Origin: Lysobacter gummosus
Lineage (GTDB): Bacteria; Pseudomonadota; Gammaproteobacteria; Xanthomonadales; Xanthomonadaceae
Reading direction: 5' to 3'
NCBI RefSeq assembly: GCF_001442805.1
Contig: NZ_CP011131.1
Coordinates: 5,890,001-5,954,000 of the forward strand
DNA length: 64,000 nucleotides
The notes beneath the pieces were generated by a model. That model made no database searches, had not been told where the DNA came from, and saw nothing but the letters and a program-made list of their open reading frames with translations. Shown here piece by piece: positions 9,566 through 17,784 of the stretch; within the stretch, counting starts at the first letter, position 1, and each line of letters opens with the position of its first letter. A program made the translations under genes and the position numbers.

Positions 9566-11008
9566 TTACGGCATGACCGGCGGGTGATAGCTCAGGGTCA
9601 GCCCGAGCAACCACAGCAGTCCCAGCACCAGCGGAATGTGCACCAGCAACTGGATGAAGGTGAATCCGACGATGTCGCGCGCCTTCAGTCCCAGCACGCC
9701 CAGCAGCGGCAGCATCCAGAACGGATTGATCAGGTTCGGCAGCGCCTCGGCGGCGTTGTAGACCTGCACCGCCCAGCCCAGATGCACTTTCAGATCGTTG
9801 GCGGCCTGCATCACATAGGGCGCTTCGATGATCCATTTGCCGCCGCCGGAGGGCACGAAGAAGCCCAGCACCGCCGAGTACACGCCCATGACCAAGGTGA
9901 AGGTGTCGGTATCGGCCACGCGCACGAACACGCTGGACAGATGATGCGCCAGGGTCTGGCCGTCGCTGCCCTTGGCCGCGGTCAGCAGGCTGGCGATGCC
10001 GCCGTACAGCGGGAACTGGATCAGCACGCCGGTGGTGCTCGGCACCGCGCGCGCGACCGCGTTGAGGAAACTGCGCGGGCGCCAGTGCAGCAGCAGGCCG
10101 GCGGTCAGGAACGCGAAGTTGTATGTGTTGAGGTTGGCGATGGCGCTGACCAAAGGCTTGGCGGAGAACTCCACCACCAGCCAGCCCAGGCTCATCGCCG
10201 CCAGCAGCAGCGTGATCAGCGGGCTGTACTCCAGCCATTCGCCCGGACGCTTGCGCGGCGGCAGCGTGGCGGCGTTCTTTTCTTCGATCGCGAAATGCTC
10301 GGCACCGTCGAAATCGCGCGCGCGCCGCACCGATGCGCCGCGCGGCGCGGTGACGAAGCAGACCAGCAGCGACACCGCGATCAACGCCGCGGTCAGCACC
10401 ACCGACTGCCACAACAAAATGGTTTCGCTGAAAGGGATCACGCCGGTGATGGCCAGCAAGGCCGGCGGCATGCTCGCCGGATTGGCCTGCAACTGCGCGG
10501 CCGATGAGCTCAAGCCCATCGCCCACACCGCGCCCAGGCCGAGATACGCCGCCGCGCCGGCCGCGCGGTAATCCATGTCCAGATCCTCGCGACGCGCCAG
10601 CGCGCGCACCAGCAGGCCGCCGAACACCAGCGAGAAACCCCAGCTCAGCAGTGAGGTCAGCATGCTGATCAGGCCGACGTAGCAGATCGCGCCGCGACCG
10701 CTGCGCGGGACGCGGGCGAGCGCGTCTATCACCCGCGCCACCGCCGGCGCGGTCGCGACGACATAGCCGCCGATGACCACGAAGGCCATCTGCATGGTGA
10801 AGGGAATCAGGCTCCAGTAACCGTCGCCGAACGCCGACGCGGTGGCCGTGGGCGTGGCGCCGAAACCCAGCGCGGCGACCGCGACGATGACCACGCCGAG
10901 CGCCGCGAACACATACGCGTCGGGAAACCAGCGTTCGGCCCAGGCCGCGCTGCGCAGGGCGAAGCGCGCGAGCGGGCCGTCGGCGGGAGCGGAGGCGGCT
11001 GAGTTCAT
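9566..11008 (-). CDS. Short-chain fatty acid transporter, AtoE family
   Basis: A 480-residue polytopic inner-membrane protein of the AtoE/short-chain fatty acid permease family. The family imports acetoacetate, butyrate and related acids. Family-typical segments include ERWFPDAYVFAALGVVIVA at the N-terminus, IPFTMQMAFVVIGGYVVAT, LTSLLSWGFSLVFGGLLVR, VFVRVADTDTFTLVMGVYSA and the glycine-rich FFVPSGGGKWIIEAPYVM. About a dozen hydrophobic helices are visible. The ATG at 11008 has AGGA about 10 nt upstream. No catabolic partner gene is adjacent. Confidence 0.9.
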   Translation of the reverse strand: MNSAASAPADGPLARFALRSAAWAERWFPDAYVFAALGVVIVAVAALGFGATPTATASAFGDGYWSLIPFTMQMAFVVIGGYVVATAPAVARVIDALARVPRSGRGAICYVGLISMLTSLLSWGFSLVFGGLLVRALARREDLDMDYRAAGAAAYLGLGAVWAMGLSSSAAQLQANPASMPPALLAITGVIPFSETILLWQSVVLTAALIAVSLLVCFVTAPRGASVRRARDFDGAEHFAIEEKNAATLPPRKRPGEWLEYSPLITLLLAAMSLGWLVVEFSAKPLVSAIANLNTYNFAFLTAGLLLHWRPRSFLNAVARAVPSTTGVLIQFPLYGGIASLLTAAKGSDGQTLAHHLSSVFVRVADTDTFTLVMGVYSAVLGFFVPSGGGKWIIEAPYVMQAANDLKVHLGWAVQVYNAAEALPNLINPFWMLPLLGVLGLKARDIVGFTFIQLLVHIPLVLGLLWLLGLTLSYHPPVMP

Positions 11009-11135
11009 GGCGGGATTCCTGCGACGGGGCTTGGCGATTGTCCAAGCCTGGGCCGGACGGGCCACTTGCACTTTAGTCGCACAGCCGCCGCCGCGGCGAG
11101 GGCGCGCGCCGCCGCCACGGCGCGCCCGCGTTGCC

Positions 11136-11660
11136 TTACGGCGTCTTGGCCGGCGCGATCCGCGCCTTGGCCCGCTTGCCCGAGCCGATGATCGCCTCGG
11201 CCCGCAGCTCGAAGCTGGCGTCCTTCGAATACAGGCCGCTGGTCGCGACCGCGGTCCAGGCCGGATAGTGGTCCTGGAAGAACTCGCGATGCACCTTCAG
11301 CACCGGCGCGATGCGGCGGCGGAATTCCTCGTGATCGCGGGCAACGTGAAAGCTGTGCATCTCCACCACATCGTCCATGCTGGCGCCGGCGCTGCGCAGG
11401 TGCGCCTGCAGTTGCTGGAACAGCCAGCGCGCCTTGGCCTCGTCGTCGGCGCCTTCCAGCGCGGGAATGCCCGAGACGATCACGCGATCGCCGATCTTCA
11501 CCACCGGCGAGTAGTGCAGGTCGTGATACGAACTCTCCCAGCCTTCCGGCGCGAGATGCTCGCGAGCGGGCGCCGAAGCCGGCGGCGCGGCGACGGCCGG
11601 CAGTGCCGCCGCGACGCAGAGCGCGGCCGGGAGAATCAGGGAACGCAGCCAGACGCGCAT
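11136..11660 (-). CDS. Exported RidA-family (YjgF/L-PSP) protein
   Basis: RidA proteins hydrolyse reactive enamine/imine intermediates; many members have other or unknown substrates. This 174-residue member has an N-terminal signal peptide (MRVWLRSLILPAALCVAAAL, then PAVAA), which is unusual for cytosolic RidA and places it in the periplasm. The domain covers YSPVVKIGDRVIVSG, ARWLFQQLQAHLRSAGAS, MHSFHV and YPAWTAVATSGLYSKDASFE. I took the ATG at 11660, which has GGAG at the right distance. Substrate not deducible. Confidence 0.82.
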   Translation of the reverse strand: MRVWLRSLILPAALCVAAALPAVAAPPASAPAREHLAPEGWESSYHDLHYSPVVKIGDRVIVSGIPALEGADDEAKARWLFQQLQAHLRSAGASMDDVVEMHSFHVARDHEEFRRRIAPVLKVHREFFQDHYPAWTAVATSGLYSKDASFELRAEAIIGSGKRAKARIAPAKTP

Positions 11661-11751
11661 GAGCCACTCCGCAGCCGATAAGGCGGCCATTGCACGCCAG
11701 CGGCGCGGCGCTGTCATTGCCCGCGATCGCGGTTTCGGCGGATTTCGCGCC

Positions 11752-12663
11752 TCAGGCCGCCGCGGAGGTCGCGCGCAGGGCGTAGTCCAGCGCCAGGCCG
11801 GCGAAGATCGTCAGCCCCACCCAGTGGTTGTGCAGGAACGCGCGGAAGCAGGCCTCGCGTTCGCGATGGCGGGCGATGACGAACTCGTACACCACCAGCG
11901 CGGCCGCGACCGCCAGGCCGCCGAAGTACCACATCCCCAGCTCCGCACGCTGGCCGACCAGGCCCAGCGCGAGGAACATGAGCGCATACAACACGCCGAT
12001 CGCGACCAGGTCCAGATCGCCGAACAAGATCGCGGTGGATTTGGAGCCCATCTTCAGATCGTCCTCGCGGTCGACGATGGCGTACCAGGTGTCGTAAGCG
12101 GTGGACCACAGGATATTGGCCGCATACAGCAGCCACGCCAGCGCCGGCACCTCGCCGCGCACCGCCGCGAACGCCATCGGAATGCCCCAGCCGAAGGCCA
12201 TGCCCAGATAGACCTGCGGCAGATAGGTGTAGCGCTTGAGATAGGGATAACTGGCCGCCAGCACCACGCCGACGAAACTCATCAGGATGGTCAACCGGTT
12301 CAAGCTCAGGACCAGCCCGAACGCCACCAGCATCAACACCGCGAACACCGCCAGCGCCTCGCGTCCGCGCACCTCGCCGGTCGCCAGCGGCCGGTGTTTG
12401 GTGCGCTCGACATGCGGATCGAGCCAGCGATCGGCGTAGTCGTTGATCACGCAGCCCGCCGCCCGGGTCAGCCAGACCCCGGCGCTGAACACGAACCACG
12501 TCCACAGCGGCGGCACGCCCTCAGCCGCGATCCATAGCCCCCACCAGGTCGGCCAGAGCAGCAACAGCCACCCGATCGGCCGATCGCCGCGGGTCAACTT
12601 CCAATAAAGCGACAGCCGCCGGCGCCAGTCCGGCGCGGGCATGGGGGAATGAGCGTGTTCCAT
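11752..12663 (-). CDS. ubiA: 4-hydroxybenzoate octaprenyltransferase UbiA
   Basis: UbiA transfers the polyprenyl chain to 4-hydroxybenzoate in ubiquinone synthesis, in the inner membrane. Both Asp-rich metal-diphosphate motifs are present: [19 protein letters not shown] near residue 75 and [14 protein letters not shown] near residue 195. The rest is hydrophobic helices, beginning with [17 protein letters not shown]. The ATG at 12663 ([16 protein letters not shown]) gives 303 residues, near family length. The longer upstream frame is not supported, and no strong ribosome site is visible. Confidence 0.94.
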   Translation of the reverse strand: MEHAHSPMPAPDWRRRLSLYWKLTRGDRPIGWLLLLWPTWWGLWIAAEGVPPLWTWFVFSAGVWLTRAAGCVINDYADRWLDPHVERTKHRPLATGEVRGREALAVFAVLMLVAFGLVLSLNRLTILMSFVGVVLAASYPYLKRYTYLPQVYLGMAFGWGIPMAFAAVRGEVPALAWLLYAANILWSTAYDTWYAIVDREDDLKMGSKSTAILFGDLDLVAIGVLYALMFLALGLVGQRAELGMWYFGGLAVAAALVVYEFVIARHREREACFRAFLHNHWVGLTIFAGLALDYALRATSAAA

Positions 12664-12978
12664 AGGCGCATAGATTAGCGCGAGGTCTTCGCGGCATCTG
12701 CGTTGGGGTGGGTCGGGTGCTTGGCCGGTGTGGGCGTGTTCGGATGCGGCCCGGCGATGGCGGCGGCTGGCTGTTGCGGGGTTAGCGGACCTGAGTGCAA
12801 GCGGCCGGCCGCTTAAGCTACGTGTTTCAGGGCCGAACGCCTTCCGCTGTCGGGCTGGTACCGTCATCGCCGGCCCGCCGCCCCGGGACCGTGCGGCCGC
12901 CCCCAACGCGACGTCACCCAAACCGCTGGATTCCGTTAGAATGCACGGCCGCACGACACCCTCGTGCGCACCGACAAC

Positions 12979-13055
12979 GCGCCTGTAGCTCAGCCGGATA
13001 GAGTAGTGGCTTCCGAAGCCATTGGTCGGGGGTTCGAATCCCTCCAGGCGCGCCA
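12979..13055 (+). tRNA. tRNA-Arg (anticodon CCG)
   Basis: The sequence folds as a full cloverleaf. The acceptor stem is GCGCCTG with CAGGCGC, discriminator G, and encoded CCA at 13053-13055. The D arm starts TAGCTCAGCC. The anticodon loop is TTCCGAA with CCG in the middle, and the T arm is GGGTTCGAATCCC with one flanking pair. The anticodon stem has one G-U pair at its base. The accessory island begins immediately downstream, the usual relation between tRNA genes and integration sites. Confidence 0.95.
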
Positions 13056-13489
13056 AACTCCCAGCCTCAACTTTTTCTACGCCTCGTCGCAACGACGAAA
13101 AAGGCCTTATTTCCGAGGCTTTTGGCGTTTTCCATTGGTCGGCGAGTTATCCACAGAGGGGCTGTTTGGTTATTTTTTCGCCTCTCTCCGGGCCTTTTTC
13201 TCCAAGCCATTGGTCGGCCGACCATTGCTCGCCCTTGAAAATCAGGCACTTACAGAGGCCGGTTTTTTCGATTCTTTGAGGCCGAGGCACCATCAAACCA
13301 CTTGATCCGACCAACCATTGAAGGGGCGTCGGCAATTGGTTCCACATTCGACTTGGGGGGCATGACTTAGCCGAACCTCTCAACGATTCTTCTTGTGATC
13401 AATCCGGCAGCCCGGACGTACACTGGAAGCCACGCCTCAGCCCGGCCTGCGGCCCCGGCCGTCACCCTAAACAATGGAAAAGGATGTCC
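13056..13489. other. AT-richer intergenic region with copies of a tRNA-derived word
   Basis: No gene is supported in this 430-bp stretch. The 14-mer AAGCCATTGGTCGG of the tRNA anticodon arm and variable region (13016-13029) recurs exactly at 13204-13217. Its 11-bp core CCATTGGTCGG recurs at 13132-13142, and GACCAACCATTG, related to the inverse, is near 13311-13322. These look like remnants of repeated recombination at the tRNA end, or a small repeat family. Confidence 0.6.
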
Positions 13490-13891
13490 ATGAACTCGGT
13501 TGCCCGCGTGTGCTCCCTGGTCATCGCCTCTGCCCTGGCTCGCGACGCCATCGCGGCGGACGGACGCGAGCTGTACCCCAGCTTCTTGGTCCACCCTCAC
13601 GCAGGAGCTGGGCCAGAGTTCAAATTCTCCGAAGCCTATGCCACCTCGGCATCGCCGGTGGTGATCACCGTTGTTGGACGGAAAATGAAGAAGTCCGACA
13701 GCAAGCACCGGACTAGCTTGCAAAGGCATTGGCTGTCGGTCCACCTGCCAGAGCGGATGGAGATCGTCATGCGCGAACAGGTTCTCTGCGATTTCAAGAC
13801 GGGTAACGACGCGTCGCGTTGCGACCGCTACGTCTTCGAAGGCGGTGGAAAGACACTGGACTACTACTTCTATCTGAATAACTGGCGCTGA
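13490..13891 (+). CDS. Secreted hypothetical protein
   Basis: A 133-residue protein that I do not recognise. Residues 1-23 (MNSVARVCSLVIASALARDA plus IAA) form a signal peptide, so the product is exported. The mature part is basic, has two cysteines (QVLCDFKTGNDASRCDRY) and ends DYYFYLNNWR. The ATG at 13490 was preferred to the one at 13484 because AGGA then lies at normal spacing. It is the first gene of the accessory island and runs in the same direction as the next two small genes, like gene cassettes. Confidence 0.7.
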   Translation: MNSVARVCSLVIASALARDAIAADGRELYPSFLVHPHAGAGPEFKFSEAYATSASPVVITVVGRKMKKSDSKHRTSLQRHWLSVHLPERMEIVMREQVLCDFKTGNDASRCDRYVFEGGGKTLDYYFYLNNWR

Positions 13892-13973
13892 CGATCGCAG
13901 ATCTTCGCTTTGGCGATCAATTTCGTGAACGAAGCCGCTTGGTGGCTCAGATCTGATGAGGGGTAGCGGGCTC

Positions 13974-14270
13974 ATGAAATATCGTTGCATCACCTTGGCA
14001 TTTATGACGTTCATTATTACGGCGTGTGGTTCGTCCTCAGTTGGGCATTCAGATACTCCGCAGACCGCGACCGGAGAAACGCCTATTCGCTACGTCATCT
14101 GCGGCCCCGGTGGCGATATGTGTTTTGTCGCTGCCAGGTTCAACGACTTTGATGGCTGTGAGAGCCACAAGAAATGGTCAGAGATGCTCTGTGATAGCAA
14201 GAGCACTCCTGGCCAGATGGCTTGCCGGGAAGATAGTCAAAGAATTGGCACTGCCTACTGCACCAAATAG
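13974..14270 (+). CDS. Small putative lipoprotein
   Basis: A 98-residue protein starting MKYRCITLAFMTFIITACGS. The hydrophobic stretch ends in TAC, compatible with a lipobox, so the product is probably anchored in the membrane through the cysteine. The mature part has further cysteines in YVICGPGGDMCFVAA, GCESHKKWSEMLC, MACRED and the C-terminal AYCTK. The even number suggests disulfides. No family recognised. An attC-like palindrome follows the stop codon, supporting a cassette origin. Confidence 0.65.
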   Translation: MKYRCITLAFMTFIITACGSSSVGHSDTPQTATGETPIRYVICGPGGDMCFVAARFNDFDGCESHKKWSEMLCDSKSTPGQMACREDSQRIGTAYCTK

Positions 14271-14330
14271 ACACAACAACAGACTCAACCGAAGCCGCTT
14301 CGCGGCTGGGCATATTTCAGGCGTTAGCCG
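14271..14330 (+). repeat. attC-like site (integron cassette recombination site candidate)
   Basis: The 60 bp after the lipoprotein gene contain ACTCAAC (fits the RYYYAAC core) at 14283-14289, a central palindrome GAAGCCGCTTCGCGGCT, and TTTCAGGCGTTAGCC ending near 14329. The order and the CAGGCGTTAG end resemble integron attC sites such as those of aadA cassettes. The last positions (GTTAGCC) do not fully fit GTTRRRY. No integron integrase is visible in the window. Confidence 0.45.
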
Positions 14331-14348
14331 CTTCTTGGAGAGCCCTTA

Positions 14349-14873
14349 GTGGCCGATATCGAATGGGGATCAATCGCCGACTGGGTATCTGGAATCGGCT
14401 CGCTCACCGCGGCAACAGTGGCGCTGTACGTCGCGCATTCGTCCCAGCGTGTGCGCCTACGCGCACACTGTGGCCATCGATTGATCATTGGAATCGACCA
14501 CCCGCGAGAAGACGTTTTTACCGTCACCGCTACCAACGTCTCTCAGCGCCCGACGGTCGTCACGAATATCGGCTTCACTTTTGGAGTGTGGCGCTGGAAG
14601 CAGCACGGAATCTTCAACTTCATACAGGATGACATCGGACATGGCATCCCCAAGCCCCTCGTAGACGGTGAGTCCGGAACCTGGAGTGCGCGCCTCGGAC
14701 CTGACAATCACTGGGTCAAAGATCTAGTTGAAAAACTCCAAGTCAACTGGTGGTCAGTTCTTACTTGGAGGATTCACATCCACACGTCGAATGGCGGGAC
14801 AACTACAGTGCGCCCCGAGAGGAACATTCGTGACATGCTTTTGGCTGAGATCGCTGCACGGAAAATTAGCTAG
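14349..14873 (+). CDS. Single-pass membrane hypothetical protein, cassette-like
   Basis: A 174-residue protein starting at GTG with TTGGAGAG about 8 nt upstream. The N-terminus WGSIADWVSGIGSLTAATVA followed by LYVAH is one membrane segment. The rest is a soluble domain with VFTVTATNVSQRPTVVTNIG (an Ig-like beta pattern), WSARLGPDNHW and IHIHTSNGGTTTVRPERN. Proteins with a W-SGIGSL-type membrane anchor and such a beta domain are common hypotheticals in mobile regions and integron cassettes. Function unknown. Confidence 0.72.
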   Translation: MADIEWGSIADWVSGIGSLTAATVALYVAHSSQRVRLRAHCGHRLIIGIDHPREDVFTVTATNVSQRPTVVTNIGFTFGVWRWKQHGIFNFIQDDIGHGIPKPLVDGESGTWSARLGPDNHWVKDLVEKLQVNWWSVLTWRIHIHTSNGGTTTVRPERNIRDMLLAEIAARKIS

Positions 14874-14880
14874 CAATCGG

Positions 14881-14916
14881 TTCAAGCCGAAGCCGCTTCG
14901 AGGCTCGACTAAGGCG
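14881..14916 (+). repeat. GAAGCCGCTTCG palindrome (degenerate attC-like element)
   Basis: Directly after the membrane-protein stop lies TTCAAGCCGAAGCCGCTTCG followed by AGGCTCGACTAAGG. The left arm matches attC-type sites, but no GTTA core follows. Related palindromes recur at 13931-13950, 20024-20053, 45893-45921, 56939-56960 and 57409-57438, so it also belongs to a dispersed repeat family outside the island. Confidence 0.5.
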
Positions 14917-15057
14917 CCGAATTTCACAGCGGAATTTGACGCGCCCACGGCTCCCAAGTTCAAACCAGTCTCTTCACGCCAGGGAACACAGAGCTACATC
15001 CAGGTATTTAGAGCAACTTAGGTCAGCCAGCACGCCATAGATCGTGAAGTCGCTTAC

Positions 15058-16164
15058 TTACACCCGCACGATCCCCGTGCCCGGCGTTCGCAATTTCTGA
15101 AGCCACTTAGAGATGCCTTCCCGATCGATCTCCTGGATAGGATATCCTCGCGTCGAAATGACTGTCCGAGCGCCAGGACTGAGCTCTGACGTTGTAACAA
15201 TCAGGCCGTAGTCCGCTCCTTCGTGCGTGACGTCGGCGTAGAGCCCTTTTACGACCACCTTTTCCACCTTCGCCTTCTGGCGCTTGCACTGTGCGATCAG
15301 GTGCGGATTACTGATTTCCGCGTCGCCTGCTTTCCATACGCGTACGTCAACTCCATCGTCATTGCTGCCCGGTCCTAGCTCTACGCGGAAGCCCTCGCGA
15401 TGGAAAAACTCAGCGGTCAGTTCTTCAAATTTTCGCCAATGCATCTCTGGCAACCGGTCTTCTTGGCGCTGGAGATAGTCAATAAAGCGCTGATCAATGA
15501 ATCTGCCCAGCTCAGGCGGCTCGTTGCTTCCTTTGAAAAGGTCAGCCAAGGGGACGCGAGAGTTCCATTCCACATAGCGAAGGCCAGTGTGCGGACTTAG
15601 CCGCTGGCCTCGATCAATTGCATCAAGCTTTTCCATCGCAATATCTAGGCCAACTGCGCCGAACGCTTTCTCGCTCGCATCCAGGAAGGGGCGCGGATCA
15701 ATCTTCCTGCTTCCCGCCTCTTTAGCGCGAGCCATCATCATCGGCATGATCTTTACAAAGAGGTCGAGCACGCCCAGGTATTCGGTCAAGTGCGTTCCCT
15801 GATACTTATGGTAAAGCCAAGCACCAGTGATGTCGCCATTGAACTGTTCCGCCGTGTGGCCAATCCGGTGAAGTAGGCGATAAAAGAGCTCGTCGTATTC
15901 CTCTGAGCATAAGCGAACGTGATTAACCTCTGAAGCCCGGATCAACTCCTTGTCGCGGAGGCTATCCAGATGCGTATAGAGGTCCTCTAGCGATAGAGCC
16001 AAACCGGATTTGTAGCCCGCGGTCTCCGAGAGGGTCTCCGCCAACACCTGCGGCGCAAATGTCATCCCACCCATTCCCCGGCTCCTTGACATGATCAGAT
16101 CTTCATAGAGTTCGATGATGCCACGCACCACGCGAGCATAGACAGAACAATGCGCCTGGAGCAC
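15058..16164 (-). CDS. Mrr-type restriction endonuclease-like protein
   Basis: A 368-residue protein whose C-terminal ~130 residues form an Mrr-like PD-(D/E)xK nuclease domain. The segment WRKFEELTAEFFHREGFRVE is followed by GPGSNDDGVDVRVW (catalytic Asp) and LIAQCKRQKAKVEKVVV (Q-x-K), then GADYGLIVTTSELSPGA. Such enzymes are often modification-dependent (type IV) nucleases. The N-terminal 240 residues are helical and unrecognised and may sense the substrate. No methylase gene is adjacent. The start may be at 16164 or at the methionine at 16092 (MSRSRGMGG). Confidence 0.8.
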   Translation of the reverse strand: MLQAHCSVYARVVRGIIELYEDLIMSRSRGMGGMTFAPQVLAETLSETAGYKSGLALSLEDLYTHLDSLRDKELIRASEVNHVRLCSEEYDELFYRLLHRIGHTAEQFNGDITGAWLYHKYQGTHLTEYLGVLDLFVKIMPMMMARAKEAGSRKIDPRPFLDASEKAFGAVGLDIAMEKLDAIDRGQRLSPHTGLRYVEWNSRVPLADLFKGSNEPPELGRFIDQRFIDYLQRQEDRLPEMHWRKFEELTAEFFHREGFRVELGPGSNDDGVDVRVWKAGDAEISNPHLIAQCKRQKAKVEKVVVKGLYADVTHEGADYGLIVTTSELSPGARTVISTRGYPIQEIDREGISKWLQKLRTPGTGIVRV

Positions 16165-16456
16165 CAGAGAAAAGTTCCGACCGATGGACTGCTCCGCGGT
16201 TCGAGCGCAGCGCAGGGCCTCCCAGAGATCCTACCGGGTGCCAGCTCTCAGCCCTTCAGTGATGTTTCGCGGGGCCAAAAGGGCGGGCGATAAACTTCGG
16301 GCTAGGTGACTCGACGAATTGAATTCTGGACCTGCAGTGGAATCGCGCACGTCAAGCGAGATGCTATGGCTGCTTCCGAATACTCAGACTGAAAAAGCAA
16401 TGACACGATCGAGTTCGATGTGCCATTCCTCAGCTTAACCGCAGGAGCGCCCCACG

Positions 16457-16550
16457 ATGCCCACTCCCGCAGTCGAGCAGTTTGGCGGCCCCTCTGCGAA
16501 CGCTATTCCCACCCAAGCTCACGCGCGATACGTCGTCGGTACTGCGTATC
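16457..16550 (+). pseudogene. Start of a gene cut by the IS3-family element
   Basis: An ATG preceded by GCAGGAGC opens MPTPAVEQFGGPSANAIPTQ and runs 31 codons to the left inverted repeat of the insertion sequence at 16551. Beyond the right end, CGCCTCGAAAAACAACAAG starts a short open stretch ending in TAG at about 17842. The two halves may belong to one small gene split by the insertion. The frame does not join cleanly and no target duplication was seen, so this is tentative. Confidence 0.35.
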
Positions 16551-16613
16551 TGAATCGCCCAGGGTTTCGTAGACATCTCGCAGCCATAAACTATGGCTTA
16601 AGTGGAGGTGGTT

Positions 16614-16886
16614 ATGAGCGCGAAGCGATACACCGATGAGTTCAAGATCGAAGCGGTCCGTCAGATCGTGGAGTACGGGCGGCCGGTGGCCGAAGTAGCC
16701 GAGCGCCTGGGCGTGTCGGTGCACAGCCTGTACGGCTGGCGGCGTCAGCAAGGCAAAAGCGATGTGGTTCGTCGTGTGGAAAAAGATCAGAACGCGGACG
16801 TGCGACGCCTGAAGGCAGAACTTCGGCGCGTGACTGAAGAACGAGACATCCTAAAAAAAGCCGCCGCGTACTTTGCCAAGGGGTAA
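16614..16886 (+). CDS. IS3-family transposase OrfA (HTH protein)
   Basis: Starts MSAKRYTDEFKIEAVRQIVE. It has a helix-turn-helix (GRPVAEVAERLGVSVHSLYG) and a C-terminal leucine-zipper-like coil (VRRLKAELRRVTEERDILKK). It binds the IS ends and forms the N-terminus of the OrfAB transposase when ribosomes slip -1 on AAAAAAAG at 16853-16860. I took the ATG at 16614; an ATG at 16602 is in the same frame. Confidence 0.9.
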   Translation: MSAKRYTDEFKIEAVRQIVEYGRPVAEVAERLGVSVHSLYGWRRQQGKSDVVRRVEKDQNADVRRLKAELRRVTEERDILKKAAAYFAKG

Positions 16887-16888
16887 AG

Positions 16889-17755
16889 GTGAAGTACGCC
16901 TTCATGAAGCAGCACGCCGACGAGTTCGGCCTGGCCGCAATGTGCCGTGTCTTGGGCATAAACCGCAGCGGTTACTACGCTTGGCTTCACGCGCCGGCCA
17001 GTGCGCGTGCACGCGACGACCAACGTCTGTTGGGATTGATCAAGCACAGTTGGTTGGAAAGCGGCTCGATCTACGGCCATCGCAAGATCACCACGGACCT
17101 GCGCGAGTTGGGTGAAACGTGCAGCAAACACCGCGTTGCGCGTTTGATGAAGCAAGAAGGGCTGCGCGCCATGGTGGGCTACGGCCGGCGGCCGCGGCCG
17201 TTGAGCGGGCCGATCGGCGCCGTCGCCAACAACGTGCTGGCGCGTGAGTTCACAGCGCAAGAACCCAATCGGGCCTGGGTGACCGACATCACCTACATTC
17301 GCACCCACGAAGGCTTCTTGTACTTGGCCGTCGTGCTCGATCTGTTCTCCCGCAGGATCGTGGGCTGGGCCACGCGTCCAACGCAGCACTCCGATCTGGT
17401 GCTGCAGGCGCTGCTAGCGGCGGTGTGGCGACGCAAGCCCGCGCCTGGTTTGCTCTTGCACTCGGATCAAGGCAGTCAGTTCACGAGCGAAGACTGGCAG
17501 AGCTTTTTGAAGGCCCACGGCATCGTGTGCAGCATGAGCCGACGCGGTAACTGTCACGACAACGCCGCGATGGAAAGCTTCTTCCAGTTGCTCAAGCGCG
17601 AACGGGTTAAGCAACGGATCTACCATACCCATGACAAAGCACGAGGCGATGTGTTCGATTACATCGAGCTGTTCTACAACCCCAAACGACGGCACAGTTC
17701 CAACAATGGCCTGTCCCCGATAGAGTTTGAAAGGCGGTACGCACTAAACGGCTGA
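16889..17755 (+). CDS. IS3-family transposase OrfB (DDE integrase)
   Basis: A 288-residue rve-type integrase domain: HTH_21-like MCRVLGINRSGYYAWL and IYGHRKITTDLRELG at the N-terminus. The first Asp is in RAWVTDITYIRT, the second in LLLHSDQGSQFTS, and the Glu in NCHDNAAMESFFQLLKRE. The C-terminus has FYNPKRRHSSNNGLSP. It lies in the -1 frame relative to OrfA and is normally made as an OrfAB fusion. Apparently intact. Confidence 0.92.
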   Translation: MKYAFMKQHADEFGLAAMCRVLGINRSGYYAWLHAPASARARDDQRLLGLIKHSWLESGSIYGHRKITTDLRELGETCSKHRVARLMKQEGLRAMVGYGRRPRPLSGPIGAVANNVLAREFTAQEPNRAWVTDITYIRTHEGFLYLAVVLDLFSRRIVGWATRPTQHSDLVLQALLAAVWRRKPAPGLLLHSDQGSQFTSEDWQSFLKAHGIVCSMSRRGNCHDNAAMESFFQLLKRERVKQRIYHTHDKARGDVFDYIELFYNPKRRHSSNNGLSPIEFERRYALNG

Positions 17756-17784
17756 CGACTGTCTACAAAAACCTGGGCGATTCA

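Larger units (their letters stand above)
16551..17784 (+). mobile_element. IS3-family insertion sequence, complete, about 1.23 kb
   Basis: The ends are imperfect inverted repeats of about 28 bp: left TGAATCGCCCAGGGTTTCGT (from 16551), right end read in reverse TGAATCGCCCAGGTTTTTGT (from 17784). Between them lie orfA and orfB in overlapping -1 frames with an A7G slippery run at 16853-16860. Both terminal repeats and all DDE residues are intact, so it may be active. The flanking trinucleotides (ATC left, CGC right) do not form a duplication. Confidence 0.9.

Noticed and set aside
9396-11045. Second minus-strand frame overlapping the fatty acid transporter
   Set aside because: Same strand, different frame, Arg-rich and without membrane helices; the transporter frame has family motifs.
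13367-14014. 215-codon minus-strand frame opposite the first two island genes
   Set aside because: No ribosome site or domain; the plus-strand genes have signal sequences and Shine-Dalgarno sites.
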